A DNA stretch of 64,000 bases from Alphaproteobacteria bacterium (lineage in GTDB: Bacteria > Pseudomonadota > Alphaproteobacteria > Micavibrionales > Micavibrionaceae), in the NCBI GenBank assembly GCA_016794145.1, contig JAEUKP010000006.1, forward strand, positions 1-64,000, in the 5' to 3' direction. Shown here in pieces: positions 52,021 to 61,300 of the stretch; position 1 is the first letter of the stretch; each line of letters opens with the position of its first letter. The translations under genes were made by a program, and so were the position numbers. Under the pieces are notes generated by a model. It was not told where the DNA came from. It ran no database searches and was given only the letters and a program-made list of their open reading frames with translations.

Positions 52021-52667
52021 AATTTAATCACGCTCTTGTTTTTCTATGTTCTGTATTTTTATTTTGTCTGTTAATCGGTGGGTTCAGCCAGAATTTTGCG
52101 CGTGCGCAAGAGGCAAGCCCTTCGCCATCTGATTCATCTGCTGTCCCAGAGTTACAAGAAGAGGCTGTGGATCCAGAATCCCAATCAAGCTCTGGGGTTT
52201 CTGATGCTCCGGAGTTGAAAATTCTTAAAAGTATCGAGATGGAGGTTAAGAAGAAAAAAGGAAAAGATATTTTTGAAAGAAGCTCTGTTCCATCTCTTGT
52301 GTTTACACCCAGTCAATATGCCTTGTTAAGGGAGGCCCGGATTGGATTTAATACCCGTGCCCCGACCTTACAGGAGTTGGGAGGCGCGGGTGATCCTAAT
52401 GACCCTAATTATAGACCTCCTGTCTTTCTGCGTGATGTTCGATTGGGAGGAATCGCTTATAATACTCCGGATGATTGGACAATCTGGTTAAATAATAACC
52501 GAGTGACTCCTGACGCCCTTCCTTCAGAGGCGATTGATTTGCGCGTTTATAAAGATTTTATTGAATTGAAGTGGTTCGACGGCGCAACGAATCAGGTTTT
52601 TCCGATTCGGTTGCGTATGAACCAACGGTTTAATCTGGATACCCGCATTTTTCTTCCGGCCTTATAA
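52017..52667 (+). CDS. PilP/MshK-like periplasmic protein
   Basis: 216 aa from ATG 52017, which overlaps the upstream stop (ATGA). Signal peptide (VFLCSVFLFCLLIGGFSQNFARA), a disordered Ser/Glu/Pro segment, then a beta-rich domain with LRDVRLGGIAYNTPDDWTIWLNN, comparable to the homology region of PilP/GspC/MshK that touches the secretin. Strong Shine-Dalgarno (ggaagggggg). The family is assigned by position and layout. Confidence 0.6.
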   Translation: MKFNHALVFLCSVFLFCLLIGGFSQNFARAQEASPSPSDSSAVPELQEEAVDPESQSSSGVSDAPELKILKSIEMEVKKKKGKDIFERSSVPSLVFTPSQYALLREARIGFNTRAPTLQELGGAGDPNDPNYRPPVFLRDVRLGGIAYNTPDDWTIWLNNNRVTPDALPSEAIDLRVYKDFIELKWFDGATNQVFPIRLRMNQRFNLDTRIFLPAL

Positions 52668-52688
52668 ATAATTACGTGAGTTCATGAT

Positions 52689-53426
52689 ATGATTGAAAAC
52701 AAATCCCATTCAGCTTTAGATGTTGTTAACTTGAGCGCATCCTATGGTTCAAAACAGGTTTTAAAAGATGTCTCTTTTTCTGTTGGAAAAGGTCAAACAT
52801 ATGGTCTGATTGGGTTAAATGGAGTTGGTAAAACAACGTTGATTAAGATCGCTTTGGGTCTAAAATCACCTCAGTCCGGATGTGTGACGGTCTTTGGGAG
52901 GCAGTCTTCGGACTCTGCGGTTCGATACGATATTTCTTATTTGCCTGAACGGTTTGATCCACCGTGGTTCCTAAAGGGGGGAGAGTTTGTAGAATTTGCG
53001 GCGTCTCTTTATGGACGGAAAGTTTTACTCTCAAACATTGAAAGTGCGTGCGAAAAGCTTGCTCTTGATCCAAAAGTTTTAGAAAATAAGGTTCAAACTT
53101 ATTCAAAGGGAATGCGTCAGAAATTGGGGTTGGTCGCAACGGTTTTGACAGGAAGTCAAATTCTGATTTTGGACGAGCCGATGAGTGGCCTTGACCCATT
53201 GGCAAGAAGTCTTGTCAAAAATCTTCTGCGATCCGTTAAAGAAGAGGGAAGAACTGTTATTCTGAGTAGTCATATTCTTGCTGATATGGATGAGATTTGC
53301 GATATTGTGACGGTTATTGATTCTTGTCATGTACAGTTTTCTGGGACACCATCTGAAATGAAGGTGCAAACACAGGAACAATATTTAGAAAAATCATTTT
53401 TGAAAATTATCGGCAAAGCCGCCTGA
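52689..53426 (+). CDS. ABC-2-type transporter ATP-binding protein in the pilus cluster
   Basis: 245 aa. Walker A GLNGVGKTT (42-50), Q-loop region ISYLPERFDPPWFLKG typical of ABC-2 systems, signature YSKGMRQKLGL, Walker B ILILDEPMSGLDP and switch His in LSSHILADM. Its likely permease is the ABC-2 protein at 60519-61298 in the same cluster. In Myxococcus xanthus the PilH ATPase and PilI permease are needed for pili; the parallel is inferred. Confidence 0.9.
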   Translation: MIENKSHSALDVVNLSASYGSKQVLKDVSFSVGKGQTYGLIGLNGVGKTTLIKIALGLKSPQSGCVTVFGRQSSDSAVRYDISYLPERFDPPWFLKGGEFVEFAASLYGRKVLLSNIESACEKLALDPKVLENKVQTYSKGMRQKLGLVATVLTGSQILILDEPMSGLDPLARSLVKNLLRSVKEEGRTVILSSHILADMDEICDIVTVIDSCHVQFSGTPSEMKVQTQEQYLEKSFLKIIGKAA

Positions 53427-53507
53427 CTCTATGCAACCCCGTTAGAATGATGTAGTATGCCGTGAACTTATACCTTTCTCAGTTTTCTTTCAAAATGGTG
53501 ATATGAA

Positions 53508-55334
53508 ATGTCCGACAACAGCAAAGACGAGCGTGATGATTATGACATCATCTTTGGGGGCGGGAATTCAAAGGTCGACGAAGAAAATTCCGTTAAAGAA
53601 GATCAGGTGGGCAGTTCTGATAGTATGATTGACAATGATGATCAGGAAACACGATCTTCTGACGATGTGGTCTTTCCTAAGTCTGTAATTCATTCTACGG
53701 ATCATGCAGAAACAGATGATTTTCAGGTGGGATTGGAAAGCTCTTCGAGGAAGGTTGAAGGGAGCTTAGGGGATCATGATACCGATACCGACGATCAGGA
53801 TGGGTTTTATGAGATATTTGATCCTGTTCATCTTCAGAAACCAAAAAGAAAAAAGACTGGCTCTCTCATGTGGGCGGTTTCTTTGCTTGCTATTGTTGGG
53901 GTTGGTGGATTTGTCTATATTTCAAATCCAGATATTCTATCAAAAGTAAGGCATAATATTGAAACCGGTGATGGGGCGGAGTCTTACCCCTTGTCTCCTG
54001 CTTTAAATATGGATGAATCGGATATGGAGGCGATTAAGCCGGAGGTTGTTCAGCCAGATTCTTTGGAAGAGACTGCGGAAAACCCAGATGAGGCTGAGCA
54101 GGTGAGGGGAACGGTTGTAGAAGAAAATGCAGAGACTGTTTCTGCGTCAAGTGTTGATAAAAAGCAAGATCCAGAAGTTAAAGCTGAGGTTAAAGCTGAA
54201 GGAATTGTCGAGGAAAAGGCGGACCCAGAGGTCAAAAAAGACGCTGCAGAGGATGTCAAGGGCGAAGCGAAACAAGAACCTATTCCTGAGGTTGGTGAAA
54301 AAGAAAACTCTTCGTCTCATTTGGGGGAGAGCCCAGAATCGGTTTCTGGTCCTGCTGTTGTTTCGGGATCCGAAAAAGGCGAGCCTACAGCATCTCCTGC
54401 GCCATCTAAGGATGGGGCCATTTCAGATTCTCCGCCAGCATCTTCTCTGGCCTCCGTTTCAGATTCAAAAGAGTCCAATGGACCCGATCTTTCTTCAAAG
54501 ACAGAGACTTCGAGGTTAGAGCCTGCAAAAGATCCTGTCATCATAAAATCAACAGAAGAACAAAAAGTTCTGGATGATGCAAATCTGGATCAGTATTTTG
54601 ATTCTCCGGGTGGCCAAATTCTTCAGGCGATTCCTGCGCCTTCCATGAATCCAAACAAGGGAAAGAATGAAAGCGTTATCGTTGTTCATAAAGAAAGTAG
54701 AAAAAAAGAACAGCGATCCTCCAAGTCCGTTGGAAAGGTGAAAATTGAAACAACGCCGCTTGATGCAAAGATGGTATCAGCTGATCGTGCTTTGAAATTG
54801 GGTCGTTATGAGGCCGCCCGCGAAATGTATGATGAACTTTATCAGCTGAATCCCCGTGATATCCGTATTTTGTCGGGGAGAGCAGTTTTGATGCAGAAGA
54901 TGGGGTTATCAGGCCAGGCAATTTCAGCTTATGAAGAGCTGTTAAATTTATATCCAAATGATACGGATGCGATTGTCAATTTATCGGGGCTCATTCGGAA
55001 GGAGTATCCCGCGGTTGCTTTAGGCAAATTGTTGGATTTGCATATCAATCATCCAGGGAGCAGTGTTGTAACGGCGCAGCTCGGGGTTGCCTATGCAGAA
55101 TCTGGGAACTACACAGATGCTTTGCGTTATCTTGGTGAGGCTGCGGCAATGGATCCTCAGAATCCTCTTCATTTTTATAATATGGCGGTTATTTCTGAAA
55201 AAGCATCTAAGCCGGATCAGGCTGTCATGTATTATGAGAAGGCGTTGGAGGTTGATGCGATCTATAGTGAGGGGCGAGGGGGCATTTCGAAAGAAAAAAT
55301 CTATGATCGTTTGGCCCGTATTCGAAGGAATTAG
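53508..55334 (+). CDS. MshN-like TPR protein with one membrane helix
   Basis: 608 aa. An acidic disordered cytoplasmic N-terminus (1-110), one membrane helix (about 118-139), a 250-residue periplasmic low-complexity stretch rich in Glu, Lys, Ser and Pro, and C-terminal TPR repeats (about 420-600: ALKLGRYEAAREMYDELYQLNP, AVLMQKMGLSGQAISAYEEL, QLGVAYAESGNYTDAL). This is the MshN layout; such proteins help secretin assembly. A 12-bp duplication (54177-54200) gives VKAE twice. Confidence 0.75.
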   Translation: MSDNSKDERDDYDIIFGGGNSKVDEENSVKEDQVGSSDSMIDNDDQETRSSDDVVFPKSVIHSTDHAETDDFQVGLESSSRKVEGSLGDHDTDTDDQDGFYEIFDPVHLQKPKRKKTGSLMWAVSLLAIVGVGGFVYISNPDILSKVRHNIETGDGAESYPLSPALNMDESDMEAIKPEVVQPDSLEETAENPDEAEQVRGTVVEENAETVSASSVDKKQDPEVKAEVKAEGIVEEKADPEVKKDAAEDVKGEAKQEPIPEVGEKENSSSHLGESPESVSGPAVVSGSEKGEPTASPAPSKDGAISDSPPASSLASVSDSKESNGPDLSSKTETSRLEPAKDPVIIKSTEEQKVLDDANLDQYFDSPGGQILQAIPAPSMNPNKGKNESVIVVHKESRKKEQRSSKSVGKVKIETTPLDAKMVSADRALKLGRYEAAREMYDELYQLNPRDIRILSGRAVLMQKMGLSGQAISAYEELLNLYPNDTDAIVNLSGLIRKEYPAVALGKLLDLHINHPGSSVVTAQLGVAYAESGNYTDALRYLGEAAAMDPQNPLHFYNMAVISEKASKPDQAVMYYEKALEVDAIYSEGRGGISKEKIYDRLARIRRN

Positions 55335-55342
55335 AAGCCGGT

Positions 55343-55855
55343 ATGTATAGCTCCGATCATGTTGTGATGTTTTTGATTTTTGTGGCATACGCGATGATGG
55401 GGGCTTGCTTGGGCAGCTTTTCGGGGGCCATCTCTTATCGTATTGCACATCAAAAGAGTTGGATCGTAGATCATAAGTCAAATTCAGCCAGATCACAGCC
55501 TGCCCGTTCTTCGTGTCCGTCTTGTTTGCATCAATTGTCGTTATGGGATCTTGTGCCGATTTTGTCCTGGGTATTTTTAAAAGGAAGGTGCAGGTATTGC
55601 AAAGCGCCTATTTCTGTTCGTTATCCTATAATCGAAATATGTGGCGTGATTGCGATGGCGCTTTTTTGTTTATCTGGGGGCGGTGGAATCCCCTTAATTT
55701 TGTTTGTACTGGCATTGCCGTTCTCTCTTGCCGGTTTTCTGCTTTTTATAGAGAAGAAAAAAATACCTTTTTATATTTATGGAGCCTTATTTTTAAGCAT
55801 TTCAGTATTTCTTTATGCCGTGGTCGCAGAAAATCAAATACGCTGGCTTATTTAG
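55343..55855 (+). CDS. Prepilin peptidase N-terminal domain only (PilD-like, no protease half)
   Basis: 170 aa; full PilD is about 270-290. GACLGSFSGAISYRI, the zinc cysteines Cys58, 61, 83 and 86 (SCPSC...GRCRYC) and ISVRYPIIEICG match the N-terminal methyltransferase-type half. The first protease Asp motif position reads FIEKKKIPF (Glu for Asp) and the protein ends before the GxGDxK motif. The other frames downstream do not continue the family. It is thus unlikely to cleave prepilins. Confidence 0.82.
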   Translation: MYSSDHVVMFLIFVAYAMMGACLGSFSGAISYRIAHQKSWIVDHKSNSARSQPARSSCPSCLHQLSLWDLVPILSWVFLKGRCRYCKAPISVRYPIIEICGVIAMALFCLSGGGGIPLILFVLALPFSLAGFLLFIEKKKIPFYIYGALFLSISVFLYAVVAENQIRWLI

Positions 55856-55904
55856 ACAGACCATGAGATTATTTGAAAAAGAATATATAAGGGAAGGCTA
55901 AAAA

Positions 55905-55934
55905 TTTACCATCCGTTTGTAATTAGTTGGTAAA
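55905..55934. promoter_or_regulatory. Inverted repeat upstream of pilT
   Basis: tttacca (55905-55911) and tggtaaa (55928-55934) form a 7-bp inverted repeat with a 16-base spacer, 38 bases before the pilT ATG in the longest spacer between genes in this half of the cluster. It may be an operator or part of a promoter for pilT-pilU. Confidence 0.35.
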
Positions 55935-55971
55935 AATAGAATGTCGCGGTCTTTGTAGTCTGGAGAAACAT

Positions 55972-57129
55972 ATGGATATTACACAGCTTCTGGCCTTCGT
56001 GATGCAAAACGATGCCTCGGACCTTCACTTAAGCGGGGGGAATCCTCCTATTGTTCGTGTCTATGGTGGTTTGAAGAGATTAAAGGCAGACGTTCTTACG
56101 AATGAAAGTATTCGTGGAATGTTGTATTCGATTATGACGGATGATCAGCGGGCAGATTATGAACGTGATATGGAGTTGGACTTTGCGATTTCTTTTGGTG
56201 AAAAAGCCCGTTTCCGTGTGAATGCCTTTACAAACCGTCAAGGATCTGCTGCTGTTTTTCGAACAATTCCCTCTGTTGTTCCGACGATGGAAGACCTTGA
56301 TCTTCCTCCTGTTATCCGTCGTTTTGCAGAATTGGAAAAAGGAATTGTTTTGGTAACGGGGCCGACCGGATCCGGTAAATCAACGACACTTGCCTCTATG
56401 ATTAATCATATTAACGAAACGCAGCCCAAGCATATCCTGACAATTGAAGACCCTGTTGAGTTCTTTCACACCTCACGAAAATCCTTGATTAATCATAGGG
56501 AATTGGGGAACGATACGCATAGTTTTGCAAAGGCATTGAAAAGCTCTTTACGTGAGGATCCGGATGTTATTCTGGTGGGGGAGATGCGGGATCACGAAAC
56601 AATTTCCTTGGCTTTGACCGCCGCAGAAACCGGGCACCTGGTTTTTGGAACACTTCACTCTAGTTCTGCTGCTAAAACAGTTGACCGTATTATCGACGTT
56701 TTCCCAACGGGTGATAAAGAAATGATCCGTGCGATGTTGGCAAGCTCTCTTCAAGGGGTTGTTGCGCAAACACTTTTGAAAAGATCAGGGGGGAAGGGGC
56801 GTGTTGCCGCTTTCGAGATCTTGGTTGGAACAAATGCTGTTCGAAATCTTATTCGTGAGAACCAAATTCCACAAATGTATTCTATGATTCAAACCGGGTC
56901 ACGGTATGGAATGATTACGATGGAGGATTCTGTTCATAATCTTTTGGATCAAGGAATTATTGATGAGGACGAGGCAAGAATTGTTCTTGCAAAATCAACG
57001 GACGAGAATGGCGCAGATCGAGATCCTGCACTGTCTCCATCTACAAGCAATTTAACAAAAACTAAAAGTGGATCATCAGATGACCGTCTTGAGGAATCAT
57101 CTGGTGGTGATAGTGGGTATTCATTTTGA
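55972..57129 (+). CDS. pilT: Twitching motility retraction ATPase PilT
   Basis: 385 aa from ATG 55972 (ggag 7 bases upstream; the frame extends to 55927). MDITQLLAFVMQNDASDLHLSGG opening, Walker A GPTGSGKST (130-138), Asp box TIEDPVEF, Walker B DPDVILVGEMRD, His box GTLHSSSA and the PilT hallmark AVRNLIREN with MYSMIQTG. It retracts the pilus. A 45-residue Ser/Asp-rich tail is extra. It overlaps pilU by 4 bases. Confidence 0.95.
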   Translation: MDITQLLAFVMQNDASDLHLSGGNPPIVRVYGGLKRLKADVLTNESIRGMLYSIMTDDQRADYERDMELDFAISFGEKARFRVNAFTNRQGSAAVFRTIPSVVPTMEDLDLPPVIRRFAELEKGIVLVTGPTGSGKSTTLASMINHINETQPKHILTIEDPVEFFHTSRKSLINHRELGNDTHSFAKALKSSLREDPDVILVGEMRDHETISLALTAAETGHLVFGTLHSSSAAKTVDRIIDVFPTGDKEMIRAMLASSLQGVVAQTLLKRSGGKGRVAAFEILVGTNAVRNLIRENQIPQMYSMIQTGSRYGMITMEDSVHNLLDQGIIDEDEARIVLAKSTDENGADRDPALSPSTSNLTKTKSGSSDDRLEESSGGDSGYSF

Positions 57130-58253
57130 CAGAGCCGGTTATTTTCAAATATCTGACTGAAATGGAACGTCAGAATGCAACGGATCTTTATCTAACAATA
57201 GGGGTTCCGCCGACAATGCGTGTTGACGATCGTTTGGTCTCCATATCTGATAAAGCAATGGACCCTGTTCTGATGAATGATGTTTTGTCATATATTCTGA
57301 CAACGCGCCAACGTCGTGATTTTGAAATGAAATTAGAGCTGAACACAGCAATTGATTTGGGGGTGCATGGTCGGTTCCGGGTCAATATCTTTCAACAAAA
57401 GCTTCAGTCTGGGATGGTGATCCGAAGGATTATTTCAAGGATTCCGAGTTTTATGGAGCTCAGGTTGCCGCCAATTTTTGAAAAACTGTCCTTGACAAAG
57501 CGGGGTCTTATTCTTGTAACAGGAATGACTGGGGCAGGAAAAACAACAACTCTGGCGTCTATGATTGACTATCGGAATAGAAATTCATCAGGGCATATTC
57601 TAACCGTAGAAGACCCAATTGAATATTTTCATGATCATAAAAAATCTGTCATTACGCAACGTGAAGTTGGTGTGGATACAGAGAGTTATGCGACGGCATT
57701 AAAGAATGCTTTGAGGCAGAGGCCGGATGCAATTCTGGTCGGAGAAATTCGAGATCGAGAAGTGATGGAGCAGGCGCTTATGGCTGCTGAAACCGGGCAC
57801 CTTTGTCTTTCAACGCTCCACACGAACAATGCTTATCAAGCCATTGAAAGAATTGTTAGTTTTTTCCCCGAGGAGGCCGCGAGTCAGGTTCGGGCAAGTT
57901 TGGCAACGAATTTAAGGGCAATTATTTCTCAGCGTCTCGTCCGAACGATACATGGGGATTTGGCTGTTGCTATCGAAATCATGTTAAATGAGGGGCTGGT
58001 GAGAGAGTTGATCGCCGATGGAAAGATATCGAAGCTTTCAGAGGTGATGGGGGCTAATGAAATGGCTGGTATGATGACTTTTGATCAATCTTTGGTTCAG
58101 CTTTATGAAACTGGCATTATTTCAGAGGAGACCGCTATTTCCCAAAGTGATTTGCCTGGTGATATGCGTCTTAAGATTCAAAAAATTAAGATTGGTATAA
58201 ATGCGGGTGGCTTATCTGCGATGGATACGTCTATTTTAAAAATTTCAGAGTAA
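57126..58253 (+). CDS. pilU: PilT-dependent retraction ATPase PilU
   Basis: 375 aa starting at TTG 57126, overlapping the pilT stop (TTGA). An internal ATG at 57162 would delete the conserved FKYLTEMERQNATDLYLTIGVPP opening. Walker A GMTGAGKT (133-140), TVEDPIEYFHDHKKS, Walker B DAILVGEIRD and LSTLHTNN; the combination of GMTGAGKT and EDPIE(Y/F)xHxHKKS is typical of PilU. It works with PilT in retraction. Confidence 0.9.
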   Translation: MTEPVIFKYLTEMERQNATDLYLTIGVPPTMRVDDRLVSISDKAMDPVLMNDVLSYILTTRQRRDFEMKLELNTAIDLGVHGRFRVNIFQQKLQSGMVIRRIISRIPSFMELRLPPIFEKLSLTKRGLILVTGMTGAGKTTTLASMIDYRNRNSSGHILTVEDPIEYFHDHKKSVITQREVGVDTESYATALKNALRQRPDAILVGEIRDREVMEQALMAAETGHLCLSTLHTNNAYQAIERIVSFFPEEAASQVRASLATNLRAIISQRLVRTIHGDLAVAIEIMLNEGLVRELIADGKISKLSEVMGANEMAGMMTFDQSLVQLYETGIISEETAISQSDLPGDMRLKIQKIKIGINAGGLSAMDTSILKISE

Positions 58254-58365
58254 TCGGCTATAGTCAATCAAACAAAAATGATGTAGAATTTGGCGTAATT
58301 ACAGGCACACGAATTTTCTACAGGTCTTTTTTAGTCAACATCTCAAAGCATTACAGAGAAGAGTC

Positions 58366-60489
58366 ATGGTTTTTAAAGCATTCAGCCGTAAGGTTGCGTT
58401 TACAAGTTTTTTTGCGCTATCTGCATTTTTGCCGATGAGTGCCTGTGATATTGGTAATAATTTTACAAAGATTGATCGGTCAACGCATAGTGAGTTTCAG
58501 GATTACCGAGATGCCATGGCTCCGCGTGAAATTCCTGGTGCGTCAGGGGGCGCGGACGGAATCCCGGATCTTGAGCCTTATGTTGCGGATAGCCATAAGT
58601 CAATGAAGTCTGCGCCGCTTGTCTCTTTATCAATTAACCAGAGCATCCCTTTGCGGGAGGCTATTTTCGAGCTGGCCAAACAGGCTGATTATGATGTGGA
58701 ACTTGACCCAAGGATCAGTGGTTCGATTATTTTTACGGCCAGAAACAGGCCCCTTGATGAGGTTATTGATAGAATCTGTGAAATATCAGGCTTGCGGTAT
58801 AAATTTGATGACCAGACTATTCGTATAGAAATTGATACGCCTTATAGCAAAAACTACAAAATCGACTATCTGAATTTTGTACGTAAGAATGATAGTTCGA
58901 TTAAGACAGATGTCTCTATTTCGGCTTCCGGCGAAGCTAAGGCCGGGGGCGGTTCGAACTTTGGGGTACAGAGCTCTTCTGAGTCAAGCTTTTGGGCGGA
59001 GTTGGATCTTAATCTAAAACAGATTCTTGCTTCGAATGCGTCACCCAGTTATCTTAAAACGAATGAAGATCCTCTGATTTCGTTGACTTCAGCTAATCCT
59101 GCGGTTCCACCTGCTCCGCCGATTGATGGGGCTGCTCTTTCCGAAACTGCGCCACAGGCGGGGATAGAGGATTACATATCTTCTCCGGTTTCTTTGCCTT
59201 CTGATACAGCATCTTCGTCCACGTCTCTTTTGCCTTCCCAAGAATCGACTGACACTGCCCCTGTGACTCCGCCTGCTGATTCTGCTGTGGCGCCTACAAC
59301 CTCTCCGGCTGCCACTCCGACTGCCACTCCGACTCCTTCAGCAGCTCAGCCAGCGACAGATCAACCTTCGACTGATCCAGTGCCTCAGGTTGCCCCTGTG
59401 CCGTCAGTTGCACCTCAGCCGTTAAGCGCGAATCCTGCTCCGCCGGCCCAGGCGCCTGTTTTAAAAGTTGAGTCTTTGCCAACCTCTTTCTCGGGCGGGA
59501 ATGGAAAAGGCGCGAATGATGTTTCTTTTACCCCTGCTTTCTCGATTAACAAGCAGGCAGGGATTGTTTCTGTCTATGCAAACCAACGTTTGCATAAACA
59601 AATAGAAACGTATTTGAATGAATTGCGGCGATCAATGACAGCTCAAGTCCTTATTGAGGCAAAGGTCCTTGAGGTCACGTTGTCTGACGAGTTTTCTGCA
59701 GGGATTAATTGGTCTCTTCTGGACAATATTGGGGACTTCCAATTGACGTCAGGGAATTTCTCGGCACCTGGTTTTTCTCCCACCACAACGAATGCGTTTA
59801 AATTTGGTTTTGCTGGGAGTGATTTATCTTCTTTTGTTTCTGCATTGTCTCGATTCGGGACAGTTCATGCCCTGGCTAGCCCAAGATTATCTGTGTTGAA
59901 TAATCAGGCGGCAGTTTTGAATGTTGCAAAGAATCAAGTCTATTTTGAACTGGATGTCCAGAGTGACGTAACCGGAACTGGTTCTGATGTTGTTCGAACA
60001 ACAACTGTAAATTCTGAAATTAAAACAGTTCCTGAAGGTGTTTTAATTAACGTTCTTCCATCGATTGATTTGGCCAGACGCACGATATCCATGCAGGTTC
60101 GCCCGACTGTCACAAAAATTGATGGTTATGTCACTGATCCCGGCGTTGCGTTTGTATCAGCAAGTGCGCAATTAAATATTGAATCTAAGATTCCTGTGAT
60201 GAACGTGCAGGAGGCGGATTCCGTCCTGAATATGAAGGACAAACAAATGATGGTGATGGGCGGCTTGCTTCAAGATAGTGCAAAATCTTCGCAAGAGGGA
60301 ATCCCGGGGGCAAGTGAGGTTCCGATTTTCGGTGGACTTTTCAGAAACCAGGGCGATAAAATTGAGAAGAAAGAGCTGGTTGTTTTCATTAAGGCGACCA
60401 TTCTGGATAATGCAGCCGACAGTATCCACCAAACAGATAAGGATCTTTACCGTGTCTTCTCCCAAGACCGTAGGCCCGACAAATTATAA
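58366..60489 (+). CDS. mshL: MshL-type lipoprotein secretin with long Pro/Ala/Thr insertion
   Basis: 707 aa. Lipoprotein signal with lipobox MSAC (Cys27), an N-domain about 84-155 (SLSINQSIPLREAIFELAKQ), a KIDYLNFVRK segment, a low-complexity linker of about 125 residues (243-367) rich in Pro, Ala, Ser and Thr, then the N1-like QAGIVSVYANQRLHKQIETYL and the secretin core (425-690) ending VPIFGGLFRN and KKELVVFIKATI. It forms the outer-membrane pore for the pilus. A 12-bp duplication lies at 59311-59334. 112 bases separate it from pilU. Confidence 0.92.
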   Translation: MVFKAFSRKVAFTSFFALSAFLPMSACDIGNNFTKIDRSTHSEFQDYRDAMAPREIPGASGGADGIPDLEPYVADSHKSMKSAPLVSLSINQSIPLREAIFELAKQADYDVELDPRISGSIIFTARNRPLDEVIDRICEISGLRYKFDDQTIRIEIDTPYSKNYKIDYLNFVRKNDSSIKTDVSISASGEAKAGGGSNFGVQSSSESSFWAELDLNLKQILASNASPSYLKTNEDPLISLTSANPAVPPAPPIDGAALSETAPQAGIEDYISSPVSLPSDTASSSTSLLPSQESTDTAPVTPPADSAVAPTTSPAATPTATPTPSAAQPATDQPSTDPVPQVAPVPSVAPQPLSANPAPPAQAPVLKVESLPTSFSGGNGKGANDVSFTPAFSINKQAGIVSVYANQRLHKQIETYLNELRRSMTAQVLIEAKVLEVTLSDEFSAGINWSLLDNIGDFQLTSGNFSAPGFSPTTTNAFKFGFAGSDLSSFVSALSRFGTVHALASPRLSVLNNQAAVLNVAKNQVYFELDVQSDVTGTGSDVVRTTTVNSEIKTVPEGVLINVLPSIDLARRTISMQVRPTVTKIDGYVTDPGVAFVSASAQLNIESKIPVMNVQEADSVLNMKDKQMMVMGGLLQDSAKSSQEGIPGASEVPIFGGLFRNQGDKIEKKELVVFIKATILDNAADSIHQTDKDLYRVFSQDRRPDKL

Positions 60490-60518
60490 GCCGTGGGGTG
60501 CAGAGTGGTGGTGCAGAA

Positions 60519-61298
60519 ATGTCATTTGTTCTCGTAAAATATGTTCTGACGGCAGCGCTTCGTGACAGGCTGCTGTGGGGAATTCTTGCCATGTCAGTTT
60601 TGGGCGTTTGCCTGTCTATATTTTCTGGGTCTGCTGCTATTGTTGAACAAAACCAGTTTATTCTGACCTATATGGCAGGGGGGTTGCGCATTATTGCGCT
60701 TTTAGGGCTTGTTTTGTTTACGATTTTTTATATCAGACGATCGTTTGATTCCCGCGATATTGAATTTCTGTTAACACGCCCGATTTCGAAGGGAAAATTT
60801 GTTTTTTCGCATGTTCTGGCATTTTCGATTTTGACGATAGTCTCTGGTTTATTTATCTCTTTGATCATGTCGGTTGTTGCCTATCATTACAATGTTCACT
60901 CTTCATTTTATTTATGGTGTTTCGGGGTAACTTTTGAATTGATGATTGTTGTCAATGTGGCCTTCTTTTTCTCGATGGTTTTGTCGAGTCCGGTCACTGC
61001 AGGAATGGCAACCTTTGGTTTTTATATTCTTTCACGATTAATGGGACAATTATTGTCCATTTTGCATCACAGCCCTGATCCTGTAAGTCTTCAGGAATAT
61101 GTTATGAATGGGCTTGGCTATCTCTTTTCTTTGATTTCGATTGTATTTCCTCGTCTTGACCTTTTGGCGCAGACCTCCTGGTTGATTTATGGTGGGGGAA
61201 CTTTTTCATCCTGGGCATTGATTGTGGTGCAAGGAGGCGCGTTCCTGTTATTGGCGAGTGTTGCAACCTGGCTTGATTTACGTCGGCGACAATTTTAA
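60519..61298 (+). CDS. ABC-2-type transporter permease in the pilus cluster
   Basis: 259 aa from ATG 60519 (GTG 60498 also in frame). Six hydrophobic helices, beginning LLWGILAMSVLGVCLSIFSG, and the ABC-2 pattern SFDSRDIEFLLTRPISKGKFVFSH between helices 2 and 3, typical of GldF/PilI-like permeases. It is the likely partner of the ATPase at 52689-53426, eight genes upstream. The substrate is unknown. Confidence 0.82.
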   Translation: MSFVLVKYVLTAALRDRLLWGILAMSVLGVCLSIFSGSAAIVEQNQFILTYMAGGLRIIALLGLVLFTIFYIRRSFDSRDIEFLLTRPISKGKFVFSHVLAFSILTIVSGLFISLIMSVVAYHYNVHSSFYLWCFGVTFELMIVVNVAFFFSMVLSSPVTAGMATFGFYILSRLMGQLLSILHHSPDPVSLQEYVMNGLGYLFSLISIVFPRLDLLAQTSWLIYGGGTFSSWALIVVQGGAFLLLASVATWLDLRRRQF

Positions 61299-61300
61299 TC

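Noticed and set aside
55513..55866. Alternative frame overlapping the short prepilin peptidase, considered as a frameshifted continuation of the protease half
   Set aside because: Its translation shows no aspartate motifs or PilD-like helices, so a simple frameshift does not explain the missing half.
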